A stretch of 64,000 bases of DNA, taken from a bacterium. Its GTDB lineage: Bacteria; Bacillota; Clostridia; Oscillospirales; Oscillospiraceae. The notes below the pieces were generated by a model. That model was not told where the DNA came from. It ran no database searches and was given only the letters and a program-made list of their open reading frames with translations. This document shows, one piece after another, positions 16,320 through 24,314 of the stretch; position 1 is the first letter of the stretch, and each line of letters begins with the position of its first letter. Location: assembly GCA_004560375.1 (NCBI GenBank), contig SFVC01000016.1:1-64000 (forward strand), given 5' to 3'. Position numbers and translations under genes: made by a program.

Positions 16320-16577
16320 TCACATCCCCGCTAACTCCCGCGCCAGGTGAAACCCGTACAGGAACGCCGCCCTGTCCCGGGCAGCTTGAATGACTTCCAA
16401 CTCATTCAGCAAATTCTTCAGGTAAATCCGATCTCCTTCCGCCAACGCGGCCCACACCAGCTCCTCCTGTCTTTCTACACAGCGGTCGCTGGCGACATAG
16501 GCTTCATCCCGGCACAGATAGCTCGGAAGCAAATTCTTTTGCGCGTACCCAAACAGGACTTCCATTAACCCGTTCAT
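16320..16577 (-). CDS. Small helical protein, DUF6809-like
   Basis: 85 aa: MNGLMEVLFGYAQ... then EELVWAALAEGDRIYLKNL and a C-terminal AFLYGFHLARELAG, a helical pattern seen in small DUF6809-type proteins of gut Firmicutes (from memory, unverified). GAAAGGGG lies about 8 nt before the ATG. It is divergent from the XRE regulator at 16667 with a palindrome between them, and convergent with aroF. Function unknown. Confidence 0.6.
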   Translation of the reverse strand: MNGLMEVLFGYAQKNLLPSYLCRDEAYVASDRCVERQEELVWAALAEGDRIYLKNLLNELEVIQAARDRAAFLYGFHLARELAGM

Positions 16578-16627
16578 TAAGTGTTTCCCCTTTCAAGTCA
16601 CGTTCAGATTGAGTGTATTTTTATTGT

Positions 16628-16648
16628 ACACGTTCATGTCGAACGTGT
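16628..16648. promoter_or_regulatory. Palindromic operator between divergent small genes
   Basis: ACACGTTC-ATGTC-GAACGTGT, 8-bp perfect arms. A degenerate copy (CACGTTCAGATTGAGTGT) lies about 20 bp to the left. Position between the DUF6809-like gene and the XRE gene suggests binding by the XRE protein. Confidence 0.6.
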
Positions 16649-16666
16649 CAAGAGGTGTATTAAATT

Positions 16667-16900
16667 ATGGTTCCATTTGCGGAAAGATTGAAAGCGGCAC
16701 GCAAAGCAAAGGGATTCAAACAGCGGGAAGCCGCGGACTATTTGCAGATCACCCCCCGCTCTTATCAGCAGTACGAGGGGGGCGTCCGCAGACCCAGCTT
16801 TGAGGCCCTGGCCGCCCTGGCTGTTTATCTGGATGTCACCACCGACTATCTGCTGGGCCTGTCGGATACGCCCCAGCCAACGCAAGGAGGCAGTTTATGA
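16667..16900 (+). CDS. XRE-family HTH regulator, translationally coupled to aroB
   Basis: 77 aa, a single helix-turn-helix domain: FAERLKAARKAKGFKQREAADYL and ITPRSYQQYEGGVRRPSFEAL, followed by LDVTTDYLLGLSD. The stop overlaps the aroB start (ATGA), so it is the first gene of the aro operon as read from sequence. It and its intergenic region are lower in GC than the aro genes. It could control the divergent small gene only, or the aro operon too. Confidence 0.85.
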   Translation: MVPFAERLKAARKAKGFKQREAADYLQITPRSYQQYEGGVRRPSFEALAALAVYLDVTTDYLLGLSDTPQPTQGGSL

Positions 16901-17970
16901 AACAGCTTACCGTCAACCTCCCCGGCCGGGAGTACGACATCGTCATCCAGCGGGGCCTCCTCGCCCAGGCGGGCGTGTGCGTCCGCTCTGTGCTGCCCCG
17001 CGCCCAAAAGCTGGCGGTGGTCACCGACAGCACCGTGAAAACCCTGTACGCCGACGCCGTGCTGGACAGCCTGGCCGCCGCCGGCTTTGACTGCCGCCTG
17101 TTCCCCATCCCCCCCGGGGAGGAGAGCAAAAATCCCTATCAGCTGACGGCGCTGTGGGAGGGCTTCCTGGACTTCGGCCTCACCCGCACCGACGGCGTGG
17201 TGGCTTTAGGGGGCGGCGTGGTGGGGGATCTGGCGGGCTTTGCCGCCGCCACCGTCCTGCGGGGGGTGGCCTTCGTCCAGATCCCCACCACCCTGCTGGC
17301 CCAGGTGGACAGCAGCGTGGGCGGCAAGGTAGCCGTGGATCTGGACGCGGGCAAGAACCTGGCCGGGGCCTTCCACCAGCCCTGCCTGGTGCTCATGGAT
17401 CCCGACGCCCTGGACACCCTCTCCCTCCCCGTGTTCATGGACGGGATGGCGGAGGTGCTCAAATACGGCTGCATCCGGGACGGGACGTTCTTCGACTTCC
17501 TGGCCGCCCGCCCCCACCGGGAGGCGCTGACGGCGGATATCGAATACATCCTGTATACCTGCTGTGATATCAAACGCCAGGTGGTCGCAGAGGACGAGCT
17601 GGACACCGGGGCGCGGATGGTGCTGAACTTCGGCCACACCCTGGGCCACGCCTATGAGCTGGCGGGGGGCTATGTGGAGTGGACTCACGGTCAGGCGGTG
17701 GCGGCGGGTATGTGCGCCGCGGCCAGGCTGGGGGTGGCGCTGGGCGTCACCCCGGCGGACGTGCCGGGGCGGATTGAGGCCGCCTGCGCCTGCCTGGGCC
17801 TGCCCACGTCCATTCCCTGCACCCCCGAGGAGTACGCCGCCGCCATCGGCCTGGACAAGAAGGGCGCCGGGGCGGACATCACCGTCATCCTGCTGGACGG
17901 GATCGGCCACGCCGTGCCCTGCAAGCTGCCCAAGGCGGGCCTGCTGCAACAGCTGGAGGCTCTGCTATGA
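16897..17970 (+). CDS. aroB: 3-dehydroquinate synthase
   Basis: 357 aa. It has the NAD-binding GGGVVGDLAGFAAATVLRG (about 107-125), VQIPTTLLAQVDSSVGGKVAVD, and the zinc-ligand region FGHTLGHAYEL (about 247). It converts DAHP to 3-dehydroquinate, the second shikimate step. The ATG overlaps the XRE stop and the stop overlaps the aroA start (ATGA), indicating tight coupling on both sides. Confidence 0.96.
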   Translation: MKQLTVNLPGREYDIVIQRGLLAQAGVCVRSVLPRAQKLAVVTDSTVKTLYADAVLDSLAAAGFDCRLFPIPPGEESKNPYQLTALWEGFLDFGLTRTDGVVALGGGVVGDLAGFAAATVLRGVAFVQIPTTLLAQVDSSVGGKVAVDLDAGKNLAGAFHQPCLVLMDPDALDTLSLPVFMDGMAEVLKYGCIRDGTFFDFLAARPHREALTADIEYILYTCCDIKRQVVAEDELDTGARMVLNFGHTLGHAYELAGGYVEWTHGQAVAAGMCAAARLGVALGVTPADVPGRIEAACACLGLPTSIPCTPEEYAAAIGLDKKGAGADITVILLDGIGHAVPCKLPKAGLLQQLEALL

Positions 17971-19223
17971 ACGTCACCATCACCCCCGCCGCCCTGGCCG
18001 GGACGGTCACCCCGCCCCCCTCCAAATCCCAGGCCCACCGCCTGCTCATCGCCGCCGCCCTGGCGGACGGGGAGAGCGTGATCACCAACGTGGCCCTGTC
18101 CCAGGACATTGAGGCCACCCTCCGCTGTCTGGGCGAGCTGGGGGCGGAGTTCACCGTGGACGGCTCCACCGTCACCGTCCGGGGCATGGGGGCCAACGCC
18201 ATGTCCCCCCTGCGCCGGATGGCCTACCCCCATCTGGACTGCGGGGAGAGCGGCTCCACCCTGCGCTTCCTGATCCCCATCGCCCTGGCGGTGCGGGGGG
18301 GCGGGATTTTCACCGGCCGCAGGCGGCTGATGGAGCGGCCCTTAAAGCCCTACTTCGACCTGTTCGACGAAAAGGGGATTTTCTATGAGCAGAAGGACGG
18401 CGTGCTCACCGTGTCCGGGCTGCTCACGCCAGGGGAGTACCGGCTTCCGGGCGACGTGTCCTCCCAGTTTTTCACCGGCCTGCTGTTCGCCCTGCCCCTG
18501 CTGAACGGCCCGTCGGCCCTGATCCCCACCACCCCCCTGGAGAGCGAGGGCTACCTGGCCATGACCCTCCAGGCCATGGCCCAATTCGGGGTGGAGTTCC
18601 CCATGGCCCTGTCCCTGCCCCCCCAGTACCACCCCCAGGGGAACCAGACCTACAAGGCCGCCAGCGCCGCCGTGGAGGCGGACTGGTCCCAGGCCGGGTT
18701 CTGGTACGCCGCAAGATTTTTGGGCAATCCCGTGGAAATCGCTGGCCTGAACCTCAGCTCCACCCAGGGGGACAGCGTCATCGCCACCCAGTATGAGGAA
18801 ATGGGGTTGGAATTGGGACAGTTCAGCTTAGAGCTGGACGTGTCCAACTGCCCCGACCTGGTGCCCCCCCTGGCGGCCATGGCGGCGCTGCGGGCGCGGC
18901 AGGCCACCCGGCTCGTCAACGCCGCCCGCCTGCGCATGAAGGAGAGCGACCGGCTGGCCTCCGTCACGGCGGTGCTCACCGCCCTGGGGGCGGACGTGAC
19001 GGAGGGCCCCGACTTCCTGGACATACGGGGCAAAGAAACGCTGGCCGGGGGCGTGGCGGTGGACAGCTTCCACGACCACCGCATCGCCATGATGGCGGCC
19101 ATCGCCGCCACCCGCTGTGAGCAGCCCGTCACCATCACCGGCGCGGACTGCGTGGCCAAGTCCTACCCAAACTTCTGGGAAGAATATGAGCGGCTGGGCG
19201 GAATCATTCAGAAAAGCGAGTGA
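17967..19223 (+). CDS. aroA: 3-phosphoshikimate 1-carboxyvinyltransferase (EPSP synthase)
   Basis: 418 aa, two-domain inside-out barrel. Conserved PPSKSQAHRLLIAAALADG (about 13-31, the Lys/Ser/Arg substrate site), LDCGESGSTLRFLIPIA (about 90), LPGDVSSQFFTGLL (about 160), RMKESDRL and DSFHDHRIAMM (about 310-370). It transfers the enolpyruvyl group from PEP to shikimate-3-phosphate. Confidence 0.96.
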   Translation: MNVTITPAALAGTVTPPPSKSQAHRLLIAAALADGESVITNVALSQDIEATLRCLGELGAEFTVDGSTVTVRGMGANAMSPLRRMAYPHLDCGESGSTLRFLIPIALAVRGGGIFTGRRRLMERPLKPYFDLFDEKGIFYEQKDGVLTVSGLLTPGEYRLPGDVSSQFFTGLLFALPLLNGPSALIPTTPLESEGYLAMTLQAMAQFGVEFPMALSLPPQYHPQGNQTYKAASAAVEADWSQAGFWYAARFLGNPVEIAGLNLSSTQGDSVIATQYEEMGLELGQFSLELDVSNCPDLVPPLAAMAALRARQATRLVNAARLRMKESDRLASVTAVLTALGADVTEGPDFLDIRGKETLAGGVAVDSFHDHRIAMMAAIAATRCEQPVTITGADCVAKSYPNFWEEYERLGGIIQKSE

Positions 19224-19229
19224 AGTTTT

Positions 19230-19757
19230 ATGGAGCAAATCAAATTGATCCTCCCCAGTGAGGAATGGTTAGACCAGGTGTGGGCCTACCGCCGGGAGTG
19301 CCAGGAGGCGGACAGCTCCATGGACGGCTGCGGCCCCTTGGCGCGGGCGGACGCCCCGGAGCAGTGGCTGGCGGATGTGCGGACCTACACCGACCCCGCT
19401 ACCGTCCCGGAGGGAAAGGTGCAGGCCACCCAGCTCCTGTCCGTCCGGGAATCCGATGGCAGGCTGGTGGGCATGATCCAGATACGGCACTATTTCAACG
19501 AGTATTTGGAGAAATACGCGGGGCACATCGGCTACTCCGTCCGGCCATCCGAGCGCCGGAAGGGCTACGCCAGGGAGCAGCTCCGGCTGGCGCTCCCCTT
19601 CTGCCGCGAGATCGGCCTTGACCGGGTGCTCATCAGCTGTGAGCCGGACAACCCCGGCAGCCGGCGCACCATTCTGGCCAACGGCGGCGTGTACGAGTCC
19701 ACCGTCCATGAGCCGAATGAGGATATTGATTTGGAGCGGTATTGGATCACGCTGTAA
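19230..19757 (+). CDS. GNAT family acetyltransferase in the aro cluster
   Basis: 175 aa. GNAT fold with GYSVRPSERRKGYAREQLRLAL (about 104-125, acetyl-CoA loop R-R-K-G-Y-A) and ISCEPDNPGSRRTILANGG. It resembles the YjdJ/predicted acetyltransferase group. It lies 6 nt after aroA and 24 nt before aroC, so it is probably cotranscribed with aromatic biosynthesis genes. Its substrate is unknown; a role in aromatic metabolism is only suggested by position. Confidence 0.85.
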   Translation: MEQIKLILPSEEWLDQVWAYRRECQEADSSMDGCGPLARADAPEQWLADVRTYTDPATVPEGKVQATQLLSVRESDGRLVGMIQIRHYFNEYLEKYAGHIGYSVRPSERRKGYAREQLRLALPFCREIGLDRVLISCEPDNPGSRRTILANGGVYESTVHEPNEDIDLERYWITL

Positions 19758-19781
19758 TCATATACAAGGAGTTATAGCACG

Positions 19782-20828
19782 ATGAAATATTCCATTTTCG
19801 GCGAATCCCACGGCCCCGCCATCGGCGTGGTGCTGGAGGGCGTCCCCCCCGGGCTGGCCCTGAGCCTGGACGCCATCCGCTTCGACCTCAGCCGCCGCGC
19901 CCCGGGCCAAAGCGCCCTGTCCACCGCCCGGCAGGAGGCGGACGAGCCCCAAATCCTCTCCGGCGTGTTCGAGGGCAAGACCACCGGAGCGCCCCTGTGC
20001 GCCGTCATCGAAAATACGGACGCCCGCTCGGGGGACTACGCCAAGACGAAGGATCTGGCCCGCCCCGGCCACGCCGACTACCCCGCCCACGTCCGCTATG
20101 CGGGGTTCAACGACTACCGGGGGGGCGGCCACTTCTCCGGGCGGCTCACCGCGCCCCTGGTGTTCGCCGGGGGGGTAGCCAAGCAACTCCTGGCCCAAAA
20201 GGGCGTGTCCGTGGGGGCCCACATCAGCACCGTCTACGGGATCAACGACGACCCCCTGGAGGATTGGGAGAGCCTGCGGGCCTGCGCCGCCAAGCCCTTC
20301 CCCGTCCTCAACGACGACAAGGGGGCGGAGATGCAGGAAGCCATCCTGGAGGCGAAAAACGAGCAGGATTCCGTAGGCGGGGCCATCGAGTGCGCCGTGT
20401 TCGGCCTGCCCCCCGGGCTGGGCGCGCCGGACTTCGGCTGCAACGCGGAGGGCGTCTTCTCCCAGCACCTGTTCGCCGTGCCCGCCGTCAAGGCGGTGGC
20501 CTTCGGGGCGGGGACGGCCTTCGCCCTCATGCGGGGCTCGGAGGCCAACGACCCGCTGTACGTGGACGGGGACGGCTCCATCCGGGCGGAGCAGAACTGT
20601 GCCGGCGGCGTCAACGGCGGCATCACCAACGGGATGCCCCTGGTGTTCGAGGTGACCCTGCGCCCCACCCCCTCCATCGCCCGGCGGCAGTTCACCGTAG
20701 ACCTGGCAAAGCATGAAAACGCCGAGCTGGAGCTCACCGGGCGGCACGACCCCTGCGTGGTGCACCGGGCGGTGCCGGTGATCGAGGCGGCGGCGGCACT
20801 GGCGGCCTGCGAGTTGATGGGGATTTAG
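19782..20828 (+). CDS. aroC: Chorismate synthase
   Basis: 348 aa. FGESHGPAIGVVLEGVPPG at the N-terminus, RRAPGQSALSTARQE, FNDYRGGGHFSGRLTAPLVFAGG (about 110-130) and the C-terminal GRHDPCVVHRAVPVIEA. It forms chorismate from EPSP using reduced FMN. AAGGAG lies upstream of the ATG. A GC-rich repeat follows at 20842. Confidence 0.96.
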   Translation: MKYSIFGESHGPAIGVVLEGVPPGLALSLDAIRFDLSRRAPGQSALSTARQEADEPQILSGVFEGKTTGAPLCAVIENTDARSGDYAKTKDLARPGHADYPAHVRYAGFNDYRGGGHFSGRLTAPLVFAGGVAKQLLAQKGVSVGAHISTVYGINDDPLEDWESLRACAAKPFPVLNDDKGAEMQEAILEAKNEQDSVGGAIECAVFGLPPGLGAPDFGCNAEGVFSQHLFAVPAVKAVAFGAGTAFALMRGSEANDPLYVDGDGSIRAEQNCAGGVNGGITNGMPLVFEVTLRPTPSIARRQFTVDLAKHENAELELTGRHDPCVVHRAVPVIEAAAALAACELMGI

Positions 20829-20841
20829 TCCCCGCAAACCT

Positions 20842-20867
20842 GCGGGAGGGGCAAGCCCCTCCCCTAC
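20842..20867. repeat. Short copy of the GGGGAGGGG palindromic repeat
   Basis: A 26-bp stretch (GCGGGAGGGGCAAGCCCC then TCCCCTAC) is identical to 57064-57089. It folds on itself (GGAGGGGC/GCCCCTCC) and is preceded by a CCCGCA/TGCGGG stem. It could double as a weak terminator inside the aro operon. Confidence 0.7.
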
Positions 20868-20881
20868 TGGGAGGAATTGAT

Positions 20882-21370
20882 ATGGACTTAAAAACTCTGC
20901 GTCAAAGCGACGACAACGTGGTGATCCTCCCCGGCGCGGCGGTGGTGGGGGACGTGACCTTCGGCCCGGGCTGCTCGGTGTGGTTCAACGCTGTCCTCCG
21001 GGGGGACGGCGAGCCCATCACCATCGGCGCGGGCACCAACATTCAGGACGGCGCCATCCTCCACTCGGACGTCTTCCCCACCACCCTGGGGGAGTACGTC
21101 ACCGTGGGCCACGGGGCCATCGTCCACGGCTGCACCGTGGGGGACAACACCCTCATCGGCATGGGGGCCACCCTCCTCAACGGCTCGAAAATCGGCAAAA
21201 ACTGCATCGTGGGCGCGGGGGCGCTGGTGACGGGCAAGCTGGACGCCCCCGACGGCTCCATGGTGCTGGGCAGCCCGGCCAAGGTCGTCCGGCCCCTCAC
21301 GCCGGAGGAGCTGGCGGGCTTGCGCCCCAGCGCCGAACACTACATGGAACTGCGGGAGGCGTATCGCTGA
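20882..21370 (+). CDS. Gamma-carbonic-anhydrase-like hexapeptide-repeat protein
   Basis: 162 aa left-handed beta-helix with the zinc-ligand histidines in ILHSD (about 61) and VGHGAIVHGC (about 77-84), plus GMGATLLNGSKIGKNC. Gamma-CA/YrdA-type proteins bind a metal; most lack demonstrated anhydrase activity. GGAGG lies before the ATG. The TGA overlaps the pheA ATG (TGATG). Its place in the aromatic operon is unexplained. Confidence 0.88.
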   Translation: MDLKTLRQSDDNVVILPGAAVVGDVTFGPGCSVWFNAVLRGDGEPITIGAGTNIQDGAILHSDVFPTTLGEYVTVGHGAIVHGCTVGDNTLIGMGATLLNGSKIGKNCIVGAGALVTGKLDAPDGSMVLGSPAKVVRPLTPEELAGLRPSAEHYMELREAYR

Positions 21371-22524
21371 TGGACGAGCTGCAACGCCTCCGGGGGGAGA
21401 TTGACGCCATCGACCGGGAGCTGGTGGAGCTGTTCCGCCGCCGGATGGCGGTGACCCGGCAGGTGGGGGAGTACAAGCGGGCAAACGGCATCCCCGTGCT
21501 GGATCAGGAGCGGGAGCGCCAGCTGCTCCAGAACAAGGGGGAGCTGGCCGGGGAGGAGCTGCGCCCCGCCGTCATCACCCTGTTCCAGACGGTGATGGCC
21601 CTGTCCCGGCGGCAGCAGCGGGATCTCATGGGCCGGGGCCCGGACAACCCCGGCGTGCTGCGCTGGCAGGAGGCCCAAAACAATCTGCGCCAGCCCATTG
21701 CCGCCCCCCGGGTGGTGTACCAGGGGGTGCCGGGGGCGTACAGTGAGCAGGCCGCCCTGGACTTCTTCGGCCCCGCCGTGGCCACCACCGGCCTGGAGCA
21801 GTTCGAGGACTGCTTCCTGGCCCTGCGGGACGGCCGGGCGGACTACGCGGTGCTGCCCATCGAGAACAGCTCCACCGGGGCCATCCGGCAGATCTACGAC
21901 CTGCTCACCCAGTACGAGTGCTACATGGTGGGGGAGACTACGGTGAAGGTGGAGCACTGCCTCATGGCCCTGCCCGGGGCCAGTCTGGACACCATCACCC
22001 ACGTCTACTCCCACGAACAGGGGCTGTTCCAGTGCGAGCGGTTCCTGAACGCCCACCCGGCCTGGAAGCAGGTGCCCCAGGCGGACACCGCCGGCTCGGC
22101 CCAAATGGTGGCGGACAGCGGCGACCCCACAAAGGCCGCCATCTGCTCGGCCCGGGCGGCGGAGCTCTACGGGCTCACCATCCTGGCCCGGGGCATCAAC
22201 CACAACGCCCACAACACCACCCGGTTTGTGGTGGCCTCCCCCCGGCTGGAGCTGCGCCCCGGCGCGGACAAGGTCAGCACCCTGTTCGTCCTGCCCCACG
22301 AGGCGGGCTCCCTCCACGAGATCCTCACCGTGTTCAGCCTCCACGGGCTGAACCTGATGAAGCTGGAGTCCCGGCCCCTGCCCGGGCGGAGCTGGGAGTA
22401 TATGTTCTTCCTGGAATTCACCGGCCGGCCCGGCGACCCCGCCGTGGGAGACGCCCTCCACGAGCTGGCCCAGACCACCGGGGAGTTCCGGGTGCTGGGC
22501 TGGTTCCCCTCCAACCTGGATTAG
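21370..22524 (+). CDS. pheA: Bifunctional chorismate mutase / prephenate dehydratase (P-protein)
   Basis: 384 aa. Domain order: AroQ chorismate mutase (about 1-85, LRGEIDAIDRELVELFRRRM), a linker, prephenate dehydratase (about 112-290, YQGVPGAYSEQAALDFF, PIENSSTGAIRQIYDLL, NHNAHNTTRFVVAS) and a C-terminal ACT domain (about 300-380, LPHEAGSLHEILTVFSLHGLN) for phenylalanine feedback. It makes phenylpyruvate. No tyrA or trp gene is seen in the window. Confidence 0.95.
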   Translation: MDELQRLRGEIDAIDRELVELFRRRMAVTRQVGEYKRANGIPVLDQERERQLLQNKGELAGEELRPAVITLFQTVMALSRRQQRDLMGRGPDNPGVLRWQEAQNNLRQPIAAPRVVYQGVPGAYSEQAALDFFGPAVATTGLEQFEDCFLALRDGRADYAVLPIENSSTGAIRQIYDLLTQYECYMVGETTVKVEHCLMALPGASLDTITHVYSHEQGLFQCERFLNAHPAWKQVPQADTAGSAQMVADSGDPTKAAICSARAAELYGLTILARGINHNAHNTTRFVVASPRLELRPGADKVSTLFVLPHEAGSLHEILTVFSLHGLNLMKLESRPLPGRSWEYMFFLEFTGRPGDPAVGDALHELAQTTGEFRVLGWFPSNLD

Positions 22525-22533
22525 AGGCGGGTT

Positions 22534-23040
22534 ATGGAGAAAAATATCATTCTCATCGGCATGATGGGCTGCGGCAAAACCACCGTGGGCGCCCTGCTGG
22601 CCCAGCCGCTGGGGCGGGAGCTGGTGGACACCGACGCCCTCATTGAACAGCGGCAGGGCCGCTCCATCCCCGACATCTTCTCCCGGGACGGCGAGGCTTA
22701 TTTCCGCGCCCTGGAGCTGGCGCTGTGCCGGGAGCTGTCCGGGCGGCAGGGGCTGGTGATCGCCTGCGGCGGGGGCCTGCCCCTCCAGGACGAGGCCATG
22801 GCCCTCCTGAAGGAAAACGGCCTGGTGTTCTGGCTGGATCGGGATCCGGGCCAGACCTACGACGGGCTGGACGTGTCCGACCGTCCCCTGGCCCAGAGGG
22901 GGCGGGAGGACTTTTTGGCCCGTTACGCCCTTCGTTCCCCCATCTACCGCCGCTGGGCGGACTACATCATCCCCTGCGGGGACGGCCCCCAGGGGGCCGC
23001 GGAGCGCGTTTCCACCATCTATCGGGAGGTGTCCCCATGA
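22534..23040 (+). CDS. aroK: Shikimate kinase
   Basis: 168 aa. P-loop GMMGCGKTTVGALLA (about 9-23), DTDALIEQRQG with the shikimate-binding Asp, CGGGLPL (about 83) and RPLAQRG lid region. It phosphorylates shikimate. The last codons overlap the aroQ start (ATGA). Confidence 0.95.
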   Translation: MEKNIILIGMMGCGKTTVGALLAQPLGRELVDTDALIEQRQGRSIPDIFSRDGEAYFRALELALCRELSGRQGLVIACGGGLPLQDEAMALLKENGLVFWLDRDPGQTYDGLDVSDRPLAQRGREDFLARYALRSPIYRRWADYIIPCGDGPQGAAERVSTIYREVSP

Positions 23041-23468
23041 AATTTCTGGTGATCAACGGCCCCAACCTGAACCTGCTGGGCAGGCGGGAGCCGGGCATCT
23101 ACGGCGATCAGAGCTACGAGGCCCTGTGTACCCTGATCCAAAATCACGCCGCCGCCCACGGCTCCACGGCGGACTGCTTCCAATCCAACCACGAGGGGGC
23201 CATCATCGACCGGATCCAGGCCGCCGACGGGGCGTACGACGCCATTATCATCAACCCCGGGGCCTACACCCACTACAGCTACGCCATCCTGGACGCGCTG
23301 AAGGCGGTGGACGTGCCCGCCTACGAGGTGCACATCAGCCACATCGACCAGCGGGAGCCCTTCCGGGCCGTCTCCGTCACCGCCCCCGCCTGCGTGGGCC
23401 AGCTCTACGGCCACGGCTTTGACGGCTACCTGATGGCCATGGACTACTTCCTGGAGGGCGGAAAATGA
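23037..23468 (+). CDS. aroQ: 3-dehydroquinate dehydratase, type II
   Basis: 143 aa. INGPNLNLLGRREPGIYG (about 6-23, catalytic Tyr), QSNHEGAIIDRIQ, NPGAYTHYSYA and VHISHIDQREPFR with the catalytic His. It dehydrates 3-dehydroquinate. Starts inside the end of aroK with GGGAGGTG upstream; its stop overlaps the aroE start (ATGA). Confidence 0.96.
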   Translation: MKFLVINGPNLNLLGRREPGIYGDQSYEALCTLIQNHAAAHGSTADCFQSNHEGAIIDRIQAADGAYDAIIINPGAYTHYSYAILDALKAVDVPAYEVHISHIDQREPFRAVSVTAPACVGQLYGHGFDGYLMAMDYFLEGGK

Positions 23469-24304
23469 GGCTCCAGGTCATCGGCGACCCCGTCCTCCAC
23501 TCCAAATCCCCCCTCCTCCACGGGGCCATGCTGGCCGCCCTGGGGCTGGACGTGCCCTATACCGCCCATGTAGTGCGCCGGGGGGAGCTGCCGGAGTACC
23601 TGGCCTGGGCCAGGGACAACGGCGTGACGGGCTTCAACGCCACCATGCCCCACAAGGAGGATCTGATCCCCCTGCTGGACGGGATCGACCCCGCCGCCCG
23701 TACCATCGGCGCGGTAAACACCGTCTGCCTCCGGGACGGGAACTGGGTGGGCTTCAACACCGACGGGGCCGGGGCGCTGGCCGCCCTGGAGGCGGGCCTG
23801 GGGCTGGATCCGGCGGGCCTCACCGTCACCCTCATAGGCGCGGGGGGCGCGGCGAAGGCGGTGGCCCTGGCGCTGGCGGACGCCGGAGCGGAGCGGGTAT
23901 TCGTTTGCAACCGCACGCCGGAGCGGGCCGCCGCCCTGTGCGCCCTGGACGGCCGGGGCCGCCTGATCCCCGCCGCCTTTGACCCTGATACCCTGGGGCG
24001 CCGCGCGGCCCAGTCCCGGCTGCTGGTGAACTGCACCAACCTGGGCATGGCGGGCTGTCCCGGCCAGTTTGAGGACTTCTCCTTCCTGGACGCCCTGCCC
24101 CCGGACGCCGGGGTGTTCGACCTGATCTACCACCCCGCTAAAACCGAGCTGCTGGCCCAGGCCCGCCGCCGGGGGCTGCCCGCGCTGAACGGCCTGCCCA
24201 TGCTGGTGAACCAGGCGGTGCTGGCCCTGGAGCATTTTTTGAACGAGCCGCTGGATCGCAAGGCCATGGCCCGTGCGGCAGCTGCCGCGTTAAATGAAAT
24301 TTGA
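23465..24304 (+). CDS. aroE: Shikimate dehydrogenase
   Basis: 279 aa. Substrate-binding GDPVLHSKSPLLHGAML (about 7-23), NATMPHKEDLIPLLD with the catalytic Lys, GAVNTV, and the NADP Rossmann motif GAGGAAKAVALALADAG (about 124). It reduces 3-dehydroshikimate. TMPHKE replaces the common TVPHK. Last aromatic gene of the run. Confidence 0.95.
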   Translation: MRLQVIGDPVLHSKSPLLHGAMLAALGLDVPYTAHVVRRGELPEYLAWARDNGVTGFNATMPHKEDLIPLLDGIDPAARTIGAVNTVCLRDGNWVGFNTDGAGALAALEAGLGLDPAGLTVTLIGAGGAAKAVALALADAGAERVFVCNRTPERAAALCALDGRGRLIPAAFDPDTLGRRAAQSRLLVNCTNLGMAGCPGQFEDFSFLDALPPDAGVFDLIYHPAKTELLAQARRRGLPALNGLPMLVNQAVLALEHFLNEPLDRKAMARAAAAALNEI

Positions 24305-24314
24305 GGTGATATCC

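Noticed and set aside
20829..20881. A true transcription terminator ending the aro operon after aroC.
   Set aside because: No U-run follows and the sequence is a copy of a dispersed repeat; downstream pheA, aroK, aroQ and aroE have no obvious new promoter.
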